Made by a program: the position numbers and the translations under genes | The notes under the pieces: generated by a model | What the model saw: only the letters and a program-made list of their open reading frames with translations | Databases searched by the model: none | What the model was told of the DNA's origin: nothing | Part shown: in pieces, positions 1 to 9,299 of the stretch | How positions within the stretch are numbered: position 1 is the first letter of the stretch | How the letters are laid out: each line of letters starts with the position of its first letter | DNA from: Ignavibacteriales bacterium | GTDB taxonomy: Bacteria > Bacteroidota > Ignavibacteria > Ignavibacteriales > Ignavibacteriaceae | Assembly (NCBI GenBank): GCA_016709765.1 | Contig: JADJMD010000009.1 | Location: 295,294 to 359,293, forward strand | Direction: 5' to 3' | Length of the DNA: 64,000 nt

Positions 1-91
1 CAACAATCTGCGCTAAAACACGGTCACCAATACTTGCAATGTTGTATTGAATATCTACATTTTGTGTGGTTTCAATCCCAATATTTTCCAT
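1..91 (-). CDS. RDD family membrane protein, N-terminal part only
   Basis: Thirty codons are visible, starting MENIGIETT and reaching IASIGDRVLAQIV at the window edge. The ATG overlaps the TAA of the DUF58 gene upstream (TAATG), so the two are translationally coupled. The IASIGDRxxA segment is how RDD-family membrane proteins begin, just before their first membrane helix. RDD proteins are frequent companions of MoxR/DUF58/SpoIIM clusters, which supports the call. The rest of the gene lies outside the window, so the assignment rests on a short motif plus context. Confidence 0.6.
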   Translation of the reverse strand, partial: MENIGIETTQNVDIQYNIASIGDRVLAQIV

Positions 92-1422
92 TAAATCATT
101 CCCCGTGCTTTCAGCTCTAAATATTTATTAATTGTCTTTACAGAAAGCTGCTGTGGTGTAGTCAATATTGATTGAATGCCAAGCATTGCTAATTCTTTTT
201 GAATAATTTTTTTCTCAAATGAAAATTTTTCAGCTATTGTTTTGTTATAAATTTCTTCCAATGAATCAGATCTTTTATTTAAAACATCATCAAGTCCGGT
301 ATTTTTAAAGAATATAACAATCAGTAAATGAGACGAAGCTAAACTCTTAAAATATTTTAATTGTCTTTTTAATGAATTTGCAGATTCAAAATTAGTGTAA
401 AATAAAAGCAAACTACGTTGTTTAATTCGGGATTTAATTACTGATGCAAGTTTTTCATAATCAGATTCAAGATATTCTGTTTGCTGACTGTAAAGAAGCT
501 CAACAATTTTCTTCATCTGCAAAGAATTTCTTTCTGCAGGCAAAACAGAAGTTACTTTATTATTAAATGTAATTACACCAGCTTTATCCTGTTTGAGCAA
601 TGCGATATTTGAAATCACCAAAGAAGAATTAATTGCATAATCCGCAAGTGACATTTTATCAAAAGGCATTTTCATAGTTCTGCCAAGATCAATGATTGAA
701 TAAACCTGCTGCGATTTTTCATCAACATAATGATTAACCATTAATTGTCTTTTGCGAGCAGTTGCTTTCCAGTTTATCGTTCTGTAATCATCACCATTCA
801 CATATTCTTTGATCTGTTCAAACTCTAATGAATGACCAATACGCCTTATTTTTTTTACTCCTATTTCAACAAGCCGATCAGAAACCGCCATCAACTGATA
901 TTTTTTCATTTGAATATAAGATGGATAAACTGCAACAGATCTATTCTGTTCAAATCTAAAGCGACGCGAAACAATATTTAATAATACTGATACATAAATA
1001 TTTATAGCCCCAAATTGATATTCGCCTCTTTTTACTGGTCTAACATTATATGAAAATATTTTCGTAGTGGCTTTATCTATTTCAGAATTAATTTCAAAAT
1101 CTCTAATCTGAAAAACAAACGGAAGTTCATCAATAATTTTAATAACGGTTTTTATTGCATAATTATTTGTTAAGATAATTTTGACTTCATTATCATCTCC
1201 ATTTGAAAGTCTTTCAGCCATTACCCTTTCAGCAAACAAACCTTGTTTAATTAAGAATAGAATTATCGTTTCAATCAGGATAATTGTTATAAAGGAAATC
1301 AGTATAATCTTAGAAACAAAAAATAAGATTGGAAAGAAATATCCAAAGAAAAATAACAGCACAATAGAGATCGCCGATAATAGAAATTTTTCAGTAAGAT
1401 AGAACTCCTTAACAACACGCAT
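91..1422 (-). CDS. DUF58 domain protein (vWA-like, MoxR partner)
   Basis: 443 aa. Two hydrophobic helices lie at about residues 13-58, followed by a soluble domain. The DUF58 core is clear at 195-225 (RRIGHSLEFEQIKEY, then GDDYRTINWKATARKR), leading into a vWA-like fold with IIDLGRTM at 243-250 in the metal-site position. DUF58 proteins are predicted partners or substrates of MoxR AAA+ ATPases. Here the start codon abuts the moxR stop and the stop overlaps the RDD gene, so this is one operon. The exact cellular role is unknown; an envelope or membrane-complex assembly role is inference. A second, TM-less DUF58 protein lies at 38153-39061. Confidence 0.9.
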   Translation of the reverse strand: MRVVKEFYLTEKFLLSAISIVLLFFFGYFFPILFFVSKIILISFITIILIETIILFLIKQGLFAERVMAERLSNGDDNEVKIILTNNYAIKTVIKIIDELPFVFQIRDFEINSEIDKATTKIFSYNVRPVKRGEYQFGAINIYVSVLLNIVSRRFRFEQNRSVAVYPSYIQMKKYQLMAVSDRLVEIGVKKIRRIGHSLEFEQIKEYVNGDDYRTINWKATARKRQLMVNHYVDEKSQQVYSIIDLGRTMKMPFDKMSLADYAINSSLVISNIALLKQDKAGVITFNNKVTSVLPAERNSLQMKKIVELLYSQQTEYLESDYEKLASVIKSRIKQRSLLLFYTNFESANSLKRQLKYFKSLASSHLLIVIFFKNTGLDDVLNKRSDSLEEIYNKTIAEKFSFEKKIIQKELAMLGIQSILTTPQQLSVKTINKYLELKARGMI

Positions 1423-2402
1423 TATCGTGGAACCTCAACACGATTCAGAATTTGCTGAATAATTTCATCAGTGGTTTTACCTTCCATCTCTTTTTCAGGA
1501 GTTAAAATTATTCTATGCTTTAATGAAGGGAATGTAATTTCTTTAACATCATCAGGATTCACAAAATCTCTACCGCGAATTGCAGCCAGTGCTTTAGCGC
1601 CTGTCATAATAGCGATTGAAGCACGCGGGGAAGCCCCCAAATATAAATCACCATTTTTACGTGTTTGGTTAACAATATTAGCAATATAAGCAACTATTTT
1701 TTCTTCAATATGGATTGAACTTATCTGCAAACTAAACGCAGCAAGTTGTTCTTTTGTAAATATTGGTTGAATCATACTCAAGTCATTTTTTGATTTGCGA
1801 TCATTATACTCAAGTAAGATTTTTGTTTCTTCTTCTAAAGTTGGATAACTCATTTCAATCTTAAAAAGAAATCTGTCTAATTGTGCTTCGGGGAGTTTAT
1901 ATGTTCCTTCATGCTCAATAGGATTTTGCGTTGCAAAAACTACAAATGGATTTTCTAATTTGTAAGTATGCCCATCCATCGTGATCTGTCGTTCTTCCAT
2001 CACTTCAAATAGAGCTGCTTGCGTTTTTGCGGGGGAACGATTTATTTCATCAATCAAAATTATATTTGAAAATATTGGACCCTTTTTATATTCAAATTCG
2101 GAGGTTTTCATATTGTAAACTGATGTTCCAAGAATATCAGATGGCATTAAATCTGGCGTAAATTGAATCCTGGAAAAATCTGCCGAAATTGTTTTTGCTA
2201 GTATTTTTGCAAGCAAGGTTTTTGCAATCCCCGGAACACCTTCGATAAGAACATGTCCATCAGCAAATATTGAAGCAAGTAGAAGCTCAATTGTATAATC
2301 CTGCCCAACAATAATTTTTCTTATTTCAATTTTAACTTTTTCAACTGATTCTTTTAATGACGACAAATCAGTTCTGTTACCAATATTATTTTCCATAAGC
2401 AC
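1422..2402 (-). CDS. MoxR family AAA+ ATPase
   Basis: 326 aa, normal length for MoxR. Walker A is GVPGIAKT (55-62), Walker B is LIDEI (116-120), sensor 1 is in ATQNP (157-161), and the EAQLDRF segment (172-178) carries the expected arginine. MoxR ATPases act as chaperone-like remodelers, usually with vWA/DUF58 proteins. The gene sits between DUF58 and DUF4350 and overlaps the latter by 17 nt. Met1 or Met3 could be the start; both fit the overlap. The family call is certain; the client is unknown. Confidence 0.95.
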   Translation of the reverse strand: MLMENNIGNRTDLSSLKESVEKVKIEIRKIIVGQDYTIELLLASIFADGHVLIEGVPGIAKTLLAKILAKTISADFSRIQFTPDLMPSDILGTSVYNMKTSEFEYKKGPIFSNIILIDEINRSPAKTQAALFEVMEERQITMDGHTYKLENPFVVFATQNPIEHEGTYKLPEAQLDRFLFKIEMSYPTLEEETKILLEYNDRKSKNDLSMIQPIFTKEQLAAFSLQISSIHIEEKIVAYIANIVNQTRKNGDLYLGASPRASIAIMTGAKALAAIRGRDFVNPDDVKEITFPSLKHRIILTPEKEMEGKTTDEIIQQILNRVEVPR

Positions 2403-3567
2403 CTGTTTTAGTGTAAAAGTTTTCTATAAAATTATTTAATTCTATTAAGGTTACTTGTTTTATTGATTTAGAAATTGAAACCAGATTTATTAAATCAAAC
2501 ATTTTTTTAATTTCTTTTCGTTCCACATAACTTTTTTCGGATAATTGAGCAATCAATACATCATTTAACTGTATTGTCTTCACAGAATATTTTGTTCTCA
2601 GATAATCTAAGAAATAAGTGATTTTTTTTTCTGCAATATTTTTGTGATTGGATTGTTTGTAATAAAGATTACCAACTGTGTTTACAAACTCCATTGTGGT
2701 ATTTGCTAAAGGCTTTATTAATGGAATAATACGCTGATCTCGTCTTCCTTTAAAGATCACAAAAAAGATTAATGAAACTAGCAAAGTAAAATAAGCCCAT
2801 TTTAGTGAAGGCTGACTTAAAATAAATCTGATCGGTGAACTTTGATATTTATTCGCTTCTTTATAGTATTCATCCCAAATTACATCTCTCAATTTTAGAT
2901 ATGACAAACTTTTAAATATATAATCTCTATCTGCTTTTAATAAATTATAATTAGTGAAGATATTTGGGATGGTACTCAGATATAAATTTCCTTTTCCAAA
3001 ATTTACTTTAATAAAATTAACATCATCATTATTATTTGTACCTAGTACAATTACTTTACTAGTATCAAAAGATGTAAAATAGTGATTATAGTTTCCTTTC
3101 GTAAAACAGTAGTCAGTTTCTCGCAAAAGATTAGGATTTGAAATATTTACTTTAATTGAATCATATCCGCCAAAAAAAGAATAATTTGTGGATAGTTTTA
3201 AAGTATCTGTAATAAATTTTCCAAAGATATTTGCTGCAATAAAAATATCGTTACCACTATTTAGTAATCCTTTTAAAACTTTTGCATCAAGATCATCTGG
3301 TTCAAAACTGCGGCAGATAATTATGATGTTTTTATTTTCAATTTTTCTTTCGCGAGTGATATTATAAAATGGAAGATTTGTTGATTCTATATTTTGATTC
3401 GGAAATAAATCCTTAAGTGTTTCATACAAAAGATAAGAGCCGTAGGGTATTTTATCATTCTTAGAATAAGTTGGATTCCAATCTGTCGGCTCAGGAGTAA
3501 CAAGTTTCACTAAAACTAATATTATAAATACGATAGTAACGGGAAGTATAAATTTTAGATTTTTCAT
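2386..3567 (-). CDS. DUF4350 domain membrane protein
   Basis: 393 aa. A signal-anchor helix (7-23) is followed by a large presumably extracytoplasmic domain. It contains a ThuA/GATase-like pattern (NIIIICRSFEPDDLDAKVL near 80-98, then SGNDIFIAANIFG). A second helix at about 257-273 is followed by a basic cytoplasmic tail with a helical C-terminal domain. This topology and the position next to MoxR and DUF4129 match the DUF4350 family. It overlaps moxR and lies 2 nt from the DUF4129 gene. Function is unknown; it is probably a membrane component of the MoxR-DUF58 machine. Confidence 0.8.
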   Translation of the reverse strand: MKNLKFILPVTIVFIILVLVKLVTPEPTDWNPTYSKNDKIPYGSYLLYETLKDLFPNQNIESTNLPFYNITRERKIENKNIIIICRSFEPDDLDAKVLKGLLNSGNDIFIAANIFGKFITDTLKLSTNYSFFGGYDSIKVNISNPNLLRETDYCFTKGNYNHYFTSFDTSKVIVLGTNNNDDVNFIKVNFGKGNLYLSTIPNIFTNYNLLKADRDYIFKSLSYLKLRDVIWDEYYKEANKYQSSPIRFILSQPSLKWAYFTLLVSLIFFVIFKGRRDQRIIPLIKPLANTTMEFVNTVGNLYYKQSNHKNIAEKKITYFLDYLRTKYSVKTIQLNDVLIAQLSEKSYVERKEIKKMFDLINLVSISKSIKQVTLIELNNFIENFYTKTGAYGK

Positions 3568-3569
3568 TC

Positions 3570-4397
3570 TTACACTGTTTCCAAAAAAGAATTAAAATCT
3601 GAATAACTATTTTGTAACTGATTATATGAAGTTTGATCAATCTCAAATTCGCCATACCATATATATTCAAAATCCAAAGTAATATTATTGAATTTTTCTT
3701 TTAGAGTTGAGTACTTTATTTCATTTATAAATTCGTTATTTGTTTTATCAGTTTTCCAATTGATAATCTTTTTATCAGAAAGAATTTTTAATGTTCTTAA
3801 ATAATTTAATCTTATTGCATATCTAAAATTCTTATTAGCGATCGCATCTTCAATCATTTTTTCATAATCTAAAGAGTGAATATTTTCCAATGATTCCGAA
3901 ACATTAAGTTGACTATTCTTTTTAATTGAAATCAACAATCCTTTAAACTCAGATCTGTAAAATCCAAAAATAATTGCGGTTACTGCAAGCGCAATTAAAA
4001 TGTACATGAAAATATCCCACGCCGTATAATAAGAATCGTATTGAGTTAACTTAGCAAATTGTCTGCTGAGCCAATCCATCAATCTTTCCCAAAGTGTTTT
4101 AGAGTATTCGGGATCCTCAAAATATTTAAAGTCTTTGTCCTTTAGATGGATTAAAATCGTTGCTGAGTCAACAGAACGAAAAATTATATCAGAAGAATCA
4201 TATTGGAGTGGAATATGAATTATGTGTTTGATATGTGAATTTTTAGTACTAGAGTCAACAACATCTACTTGCTGAAATGAATTATAATTGTCCCCATTTT
4301 CTGGTTTTGCAGGAGATGCGCCTTGGGCAAAATTGGTACCCACCAAAACAGTATTACAAAGCAACAGAATGATTGATATGAATTTAAATCGATTCAA
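3570..4397 (-). CDS. DUF4129 domain protein
   Basis: 275 aa with a signal peptide (about 1-25), an extracytoplasmic stretch, a single membrane helix (129-147) and a cytoplasmic C-terminal domain. The C-terminal region has the typical DUF4129 pattern: FRYAIRLNYLRTLKIL near 191-206, then IINWKTDKTNNEFINE. DUF4129 domains typically sit in MoxR/DUF58/DUF4350 clusters, as here. The gene overlaps the upstream membrane-protein gene by 14 nt. No enzymatic motif is seen; function unknown. Confidence 0.78.
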   Translation of the reverse strand: MNRFKFISIILLLCNTVLVGTNFAQGASPAKPENGDNYNSFQQVDVVDSSTKNSHIKHIIHIPLQYDSSDIIFRSVDSATILIHLKDKDFKYFEDPEYSKTLWERLMDWLSRQFAKLTQYDSYYTAWDIFMYILIALAVTAIIFGFYRSEFKGLLISIKKNSQLNVSESLENIHSLDYEKMIEDAIANKNFRYAIRLNYLRTLKILSDKKIINWKTDKTNNEFINEIKYSTLKEKFNNITLDFEYIWYGEFEIDQTSYNQLQNSYSDFNSFLETV

Positions 4398-5217
4398 TTT
4401 TATTCAATAATCCTTTGGCTTCTTTCTGTTCAACAAGACTGAAATAATGAAATGCAATTCCAACAAAACTAATTGAATAAAATAAAAAGTTTAACGATGC
4501 GATAATTGTGGTAATTATAAAAATAATTTCTGTTGTACTATTCATTCCATTTCCATCAATAGAATTAAATGCCACAAAAAACATTGCTATGTACTGAGGA
4601 ATTTGAAATAAAAATCCCATGAAGCCTTGAATTAACCCTAATACAATTAATAGACCAAAAGTGAACCACCATTTATTTTTTATAAGATAAAAACATCGGC
4701 TCATTGCATCAAAAAAACCTTTGTTTTCATTTATTGCAACAATATAAATTATCATTAACGCAACGCTCACATAAATTCCTGGGATTATTAAAAGTATTGA
4801 TGCAAATATCGTTACTACTGTATAACCAATACTTAAAAGAATAATTTTTAAGATATTGCTCTTAGCAATATTCCATACTTCGTCAACTTGTATCTCTGAT
4901 TCATCTTCTTTTCTAATGTAAATTACGATAAACGAATAGACAGTATTAATAAGCATTAACATAGTAAGAGATGCAGCCAAGATGTATAATCCAATTGACA
5001 TACCGAATTGGCTAAGCGACGTAGAAGTTGGAACGAATGAAAACATTTCTTTTTGATAAAGTCCGCCAAAAATGCCAGTTAGTAATATAAATGGACCGAC
5101 TAAAAATATTAACGACTTAGCTAATTGTTTAAAGTTTTCTCTAAGAAATTCAAATGTGGCACTGAGGATTTGTCCAAAATCTCTATACAGCTGGAACTCA
5201 ATTTTCTTTGGATTCAT
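4384..5217 (-). CDS. multi-pass membrane protein of MoxR cluster
   Basis: 277 aa with about six hydrophobic segments. The order is a cytoplasmic N-terminus (FQLYRDFGQILSATFEFLRENF), then helices with glycine/proline-rich turns such as LLIIPGIYVSVAL. The layout resembles the glycerophosphoryl-diester-phosphodiesterase membrane-domain / DUF975 type of proteins. I see no catalytic motif. It overlaps spoIIM by 20 nt and the DUF4129 gene by 14 nt, so all belong to one transcript. The family name is tentative; membership in the cluster is firm. Confidence 0.7.
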   Translation of the reverse strand: MNPKKIEFQLYRDFGQILSATFEFLRENFKQLAKSLIFLVGPFILLTGIFGGLYQKEMFSFVPTSTSLSQFGMSIGLYILAASLTMLMLINTVYSFIVIYIRKEDESEIQVDEVWNIAKSNILKIILLSIGYTVVTIFASILLIIPGIYVSVALMIIYIVAINENKGFFDAMSRCFYLIKNKWWFTFGLLIVLGLIQGFMGFLFQIPQYIAMFFVAFNSIDGNGMNSTTEIIFIITTIIASLNFLFYSISFVGIAFHYFSLVEQKEAKGLLNKIESI

Positions 5218-6175
5218 TTACTTCTCTCCTGCTTAATTTTGTTGGATAAATAACAACATACCAAATAATAAAAGATAATGATGAAATAATAATGGTCAGA
5301 TTTATAAACACCTGCATTTTAGTGTATCGAGTAACAAATGATTCAAGAAATCCTGCAATAATAAAAAGAGGAATTAAACCAATAATAATTTTAACTCCAT
5401 CTTTTGCGGCAATTAAAAATGATTGTCTTCTTGAATAAGTTTTTGGAAATAAAATACTGTTACCCAAAATTAATCCTGCAGCCCCAGCAATAATGATAGA
5501 TGATATTTCAATCGTTCCGTGAATCCAAATTATGGATAATGATTTAAATAATAAATTACGTTCAAAGAAAAAATGATGAAAGGTTCCGAGCATAATTCCA
5601 TTGTAAAGTAAAAGCATAACAGTACCTACTGAAAGCAGCAAGCCTGACATAAATGTATAAAATGAAACTCGAATATTATTAAATGTTATTCCCATAAACA
5701 TATCAACACCATTCATCTTTTTATAAACTGCAAGAGGGTCCCCCTGATCAATGTTTTCAAGCGTCATGTTAACATAACTATCACCAAGAATCAATCGAAC
5801 AAAACCGGTATCACCCGCTGATGAAACAATGCCAATTACAACTGCAACAAAAAATATAATGAATGAAATCAATAATTCTTTTCTTCTTGCATAAAATATT
5901 TCAGGTAGCTCATATTTCCAGAATGAAATTATTCTGCTACCCTTTTCTTTTTTATTTTTGTAAACAGATTGATGAACTTTTGAAGTAAGGCTATTTAAAT
6001 ATTGAGTTGTTTTGCTTTGAGAATAAAATGTTTTTGAATACGAAAGATCATCAGTTAACTGGATGAATAATTCAGCTAACTTATCTGGATCTTTAAACGA
6101 TGTCTTTTTTGAAAGGAATAATTCTACTTCCCGCCATCGTTCGGAATTATTTTTTATGAATTGTACTTCTTTCAA
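5198..6175 (-). CDS. SpoIIM-like (stage II sporulation protein M family) membrane protein
   Basis: 325 aa. A soluble N-terminal part of about 100 residues (MKEVQFIKNNSERWREVELFL...) precedes a multi-helix membrane domain. The membrane part has the family features NIRVSFYTFMSGLLLSVGT (about 167-185) and IWIHGTIEISSIIIAGAAG (about 217-235), with the conserved HGxxE. In endospore formers SpoIIM works in engulfment, but homologues are widespread in non-sporulating bacteria beside RDD, DUF58 and MoxR genes. Nothing else here suggests sporulation, so a general envelope role is inferred. It is 14 nt downstream of apt. Confidence 0.87.
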   Translation of the reverse strand: MKEVQFIKNNSERWREVELFLSKKTSFKDPDKLAELFIQLTDDLSYSKTFYSQSKTTQYLNSLTSKVHQSVYKNKKEKGSRIISFWKYELPEIFYARRKELLISFIIFFVAVVIGIVSSAGDTGFVRLILGDSYVNMTLENIDQGDPLAVYKKMNGVDMFMGITFNNIRVSFYTFMSGLLLSVGTVMLLLYNGIMLGTFHHFFFERNLLFKSLSIIWIHGTIEISSIIIAGAAGLILGNSILFPKTYSRRQSFLIAAKDGVKIIIGLIPLFIIAGFLESFVTRYTKMQVFINLTIIISSLSFIIWYVVIYPTKLSRREVNESKEN

Positions 6176-6189
6176 TATTGGATTTATTT

Positions 6190-6714
6190 TTAATCTTCAT
6201 TCATATAATCAACAATCGATCGGACATCATAAGATTTTAATTTATCACGACCTTTTAAAAATGATAATTCAACAATAAAAGATACCTGAACAATTTCACC
6301 ACCAAGTTGTTCAATCAACTGGCAAACAGCATTCATTGTGCCGCCAGTAGCAAGTAAATCATCATGCACCAATACTTTATCTCCCGGCTGGATTGCATCT
6401 ATGTGCATTTCAAGTTTGTCTTCGCCATACTCAAGCGAATATGAAATTGAAACTTTTTCTGCAGGTAGTTTTCCCGGTTTGCGAACAGGAATAAAACCAC
6501 AATTAAGTTTATGTGCAAGTGGAGAACCAAAAATAAACCCTCGTGACTCAATTCCAACTACTTTATCTATCTTTTTCCCTTTCGTAAAACTTAGAAGTTG
6601 CTCTAACGTATAATTAAAAGCTTCAGGATTTTTGAGAAGAGTAGTTATGTCACGAAACATAATCCCCTGTTTTGGAAAATCATTTACATTTCTGATATGG
6701 GATTTTAAATCCAT
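6190..6714 (-). CDS. apt: adenine phosphoribosyltransferase
   Basis: 174 aa, normal length. It converts adenine and PRPP to AMP in purine salvage in the cytoplasm. The PRPP-binding loop is VLVHDDLLATGGT (115-127). The N-terminal FPKQGIMFRDIT (13-24) and the GIESRGFIFG segment (54-63) are characteristic of Apt. The gene starts directly after the enoyl-CoA hydratase stop and is followed after 14 nt by the SpoIIM-like gene. The metabolic call is secure; cotranscription with its neighbours is likely but not functionally explained. Confidence 0.96.
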   Translation of the reverse strand: MDLKSHIRNVNDFPKQGIMFRDITTLLKNPEAFNYTLEQLLSFTKGKKIDKVVGIESRGFIFGSPLAHKLNCGFIPVRKPGKLPAEKVSISYSLEYGEDKLEMHIDAIQPGDKVLVHDDLLATGGTMNAVCQLIEQLGGEIVQVSFIVELSFLKGRDKLKSYDVRSIVDYMNED

Positions 6715-7467
6715 TTATTTATCCTTGCTAAGAAAATTATCAATCCCATTTTTAAAATCTTCTGTAGATCTGCTTATTGTATTTAATCCAACACAATAGT
6801 TTACTGCATCACATACAGAAAGATTTGAAATATTATTTATCATTTCTTTTGTAAGTCTCAAACTTTCCACAGAATTTTTATTAATTTTTTCAGCAAGACT
6901 GATAGATTCATCTAAAACATTTTCGACCAAATAATTTACAAATCCAATCTCATATGCTCTTTGTCCTGAGATAATTTCACCATCCATTAACAATTGTTTA
7001 GCCAAACCTTCTCCAACTTTTTTAATTAAAAAGATAGAAACGATGGCAGGAATGAATCCAATTTTTACTTCGCTGTAGCCAAATTTACTTTTTTCAGGAT
7101 GTGCAAGGATAAAATCACAAACAGATGCTAGTCCGCAGCCGCCCGCAATTGCTGATCCGTTTACTGCCGCAATCGTTGGTTTTGGATATTCATAAATCGA
7201 TACAAATAACTCTGCTAGTGATTTTGAATCATTGTAATTTTCAATTGTGGAGTTACTCGATAGGCTCTTAAGATATTCTAAATCAGCTCCGGCACAAAAT
7301 GAATTTCCTTCCCCAGTAATTATTATAGATTTAATATTATCATTATTTTTGAATTCAATTAGCTTATCTTTTAGATTTTTAATTAAAGTAGGATTTAAAG
7401 CATTTCGTTTTTCTGGTCGTGCAAGAAATATTATTCCAGCATTATTTATTATTTTTGATTTTATCAT
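6715..7467 (-). CDS. enoyl-CoA hydratase/isomerase family protein
   Basis: 250 aa, normal crotonase length. Oxyanion-hole elements are FCAGADL (57-63) and GSAIAGGCGLA (104-114); the general-base region is SEVKIGFIPA with Glu133. The position equivalent to the first catalytic Glu of true hydratases (about 113-118) holds no Glu, as seen in methylglutaconyl-CoA hydratases and other crotonase subtypes. Being beside a branched-chain-type 2-oxoacid dehydrogenase set, it could be a methylglutaconyl-CoA hydratase of leucine breakdown; that is inference. It is followed directly by apt. Confidence 0.87.
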   Translation of the reverse strand: MIKSKIINNAGIIFLARPEKRNALNPTLIKNLKDKLIEFKNNDNIKSIIITGEGNSFCAGADLEYLKSLSSNSTIENYNDSKSLAELFVSIYEYPKPTIAAVNGSAIAGGCGLASVCDFILAHPEKSKFGYSEVKIGFIPAIVSIFLIKKVGEGLAKQLLMDGEIISGQRAYEIGFVNYLVENVLDESISLAEKINKNSVESLRLTKEMINNISNLSVCDAVNYCVGLNTISRSTEDFKNGIDNFLSKDK

Positions 7468-7501
7468 CTGATAAATTAAATATTATAATTTTCACTTTCA
7501 C

Positions 7502-9253
7502 TTAATTCAGAACACCTTCAAAATTTTCAAGTGTTTCTTTAATATTTTTCAAAAACATTCCACCTAACATACCATCAACTAATCTGTGGTCGTGTGACAG
7601 TGTTAGTGCCATAATATGTCTTACAGCAAATGTATCAGACCCGTCAACTTCAATTACAACCGGCTTTTTCTGAACTGCGCCAACTCCAAGAATTGCAACT
7701 TCAGGTTGATTAATAATTGGCGTTCCAAATATAGTTCCGAAAACACCATAATTTGTAATTGTAAAAGTTCCGTTTGAAATATCATCGGGAGTTAATTTTT
7801 TGGTTCTTGCACGATTAGCTAAATCTGCAATTGCTTTTGCTAATCCAACTACATTTCTATCGCCGGCACCTTTAATATTTGGTACGATTAATCCAGTTGG
7901 TTCAATCGCGACAGCAATTCCAAGATTGATAAATTTCTTTTGCAGAATTGAATTACCATCTATACTTGAATTAACAAGAGGATATTTTTTTAACGATTTA
8001 ACAACAGCATCCGCAATAAAAGCCATGTATGTAATCTTTGCATTTTCATTTTTGATAATCTCTTCCTTATTAGCAGTTATAAAATTATGAATGCGTGTCA
8101 TGTCAACTTCAATCAGCCCTGTAACGTGAACAGATGTATCACGACTATGAACCATGTGATCCATAATTCTCATACGAATATTGTCCATTGGAATTTTTTC
8201 AACATCAGCTGAATTATAAACAGTTTGCGAAGTAGTTGGAATTGATGAAGTAGTTTTAATTTCTTTCTTTTCTTGAACTTTTTGATCCGGTTGTGATTTT
8301 CGATTTTCTAAATACTTAAGAATATCTTTCTTAGAAACTCTTCCTTCCAATCCAGTTCCAGTTATAGATTTTAATTCATCAAAACTTATATTTTCTTTTT
8401 GTGTAATGCTTAAAACAAGAGGCGAATAAAATCCTGCACTTGTTCCATTTCCTTCAGGTATTATATCAACGCTTTTGGAAAAATTATCATGCATTGAAAC
8501 TACGTCTTGAGCTTGAACTTTCTCCTGCTTGACTGTTTGGGAAACCTGCTCTTTAACTTTACCTCCTACTCCAAGTTTTGCAACGATAGTTCCAACTTCA
8601 ACGGTTTCCTGCTCGCCAACAAGAATTTCTGTTAATGTTCCAGCTTCTGGTGATGGAATTTCTGTATCAACTTTATCTGTGCTAATTTCAAAAATTGTTT
8701 CATCTTTCTTAACTGCGTCACCAACTTTCTTATACCACTTAATAATAGTTCCTTCCATTACTGATTCACCCATTTTTGGCATTGCAATTTCAATCACATT
8801 ACTATTTGCCGTATTTGATATTGTAGATGAGTTAGTTCCAGAATTAATATTGTTTTCATTATTTCGATCGTAGGGAGAAATATCATTAACTTCAGGTCGA
8901 GTAGATTTCTCAGTCGAAGACTCCTTCGAAATGACTTCTTTTTCTTCCATTCTATTTTTGGAAGAACTACTTATTGGTTCTGGTGTCTCTTTTTCAATCG
9001 GAGTTTCTACTAATTCTTTTCCGCCAGTATTTATTTTTGCAACAACAGTTCCAACCTCAACTGTATCACCTTCTTTAACTATTATTTCAGATAATATTCC
9101 AGCTTCCGCAGCAGGAATTTCAGTATCAACTTTATCAGTGCTGATCTCAAAAATAATTTCATCACGTTTAACAGCATCACCAACTTGTTTATGCCATTTT
9201 ATGATTGTGCCTTCATTAACACTCTCACCCATTTTCGGCATTATTATATCCAT
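7502..9253 (-). CDS. 2-oxoacid dehydrogenase E2, dihydrolipoamide acyltransferase with two lipoyl domains
   Basis: 583 aa. Lipoyl domain 1 is residues 1-78 with the lipoylated lysine in ISTDKVDTE (Lys41). Lipoyl domain 2 is about 153-230 with Lys194 in the same motif. A peripheral-subunit-binding domain follows at about 275-318 (ITGTGLEGRVSKKDIL), and the acyltransferase domain ends with the catalytic HRLVDG (556-561). It transfers the acyl group from E1 to CoA in a pyruvate or branched-chain complex. An AGGAG ribosome site precedes the ATG. The linker between the two lipoyl domains contains an in-frame repeat insertion at 8866-8934. lpd, lipB and E1 lie upstream on the same strand. Confidence 0.95.
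   Translation of the reverse strand: MDIIMPKMGESVNEGTIIKWHKQVGDAVKRDEIIFEISTDKVDTEIPAAEAGILSEIIVKEGDTVEVGTVVAKINTGGKELVETPIEKETPEPISSSSKNRMEEKEVISKESSTEKSTRPEVNDISPYDRNNENNINSGTNSSTISNTANSNVIEIAMPKMGESVMEGTIIKWYKKVGDAVKKDETIFEISTDKVDTEIPSPEAGTLTEILVGEQETVEVGTIVAKLGVGGKVKEQVSQTVKQEKVQAQDVVSMHDNFSKSVDIIPEGNGTSAGFYSPLVLSITQKENISFDELKSITGTGLEGRVSKKDILKYLENRKSQPDQKVQEKKEIKTTSSIPTTSQTVYNSADVEKIPMDNIRMRIMDHMVHSRDTSVHVTGLIEVDMTRIHNFITANKEEIIKNENAKITYMAFIADAVVKSLKKYPLVNSSIDGNSILQKKFINLGIAVAIEPTGLIVPNIKGAGDRNVVGLAKAIADLANRARTKKLTPDDISNGTFTITNYGVFGTIFGTPIINQPEVAILGVGAVQKKPVVIEVDGSDTFAVRHIMALTLSHDHRLVDGMLGGMFLKNIKETLENFEGVLN
8866..8934. repeat. palindromic dispersed repeat inserted in frame in E2 linker
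   Basis: The segment contains a perfect 6-bp inverted repeat, TCGAAG at 8914-8919 and CTTCGA at 8924-8929, next to GTAGGGAGAAAT and AGGTCGAGTAGATTTC. Its ends (CGAAATGAC) look like those of other small palindromes in this window. It encodes roughly residues 106-132 of E2, a charged, low-complexity linker with no lipoyl-domain similarity. Assignment to a repeat family is from pattern recognition, not alignment. Confidence 0.55.
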
Positions 9254-9299
9254 AAGAAACTCCTATTCACAAATGTTAAATGCTTAATGTTCAATTTTT

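Noticed and set aside
5198..6175. Evidence for endospore formation from the SpoIIM-like gene
   Set aside because: No other sporulation gene is present; SpoIIM homologues are common in non-sporulating bacteria within MoxR clusters.
8529..9287. Plus-strand open frames in the E2 gene
   Set aside because: They are antisense to repeated lipoyl domains and have no supporting start or domain.
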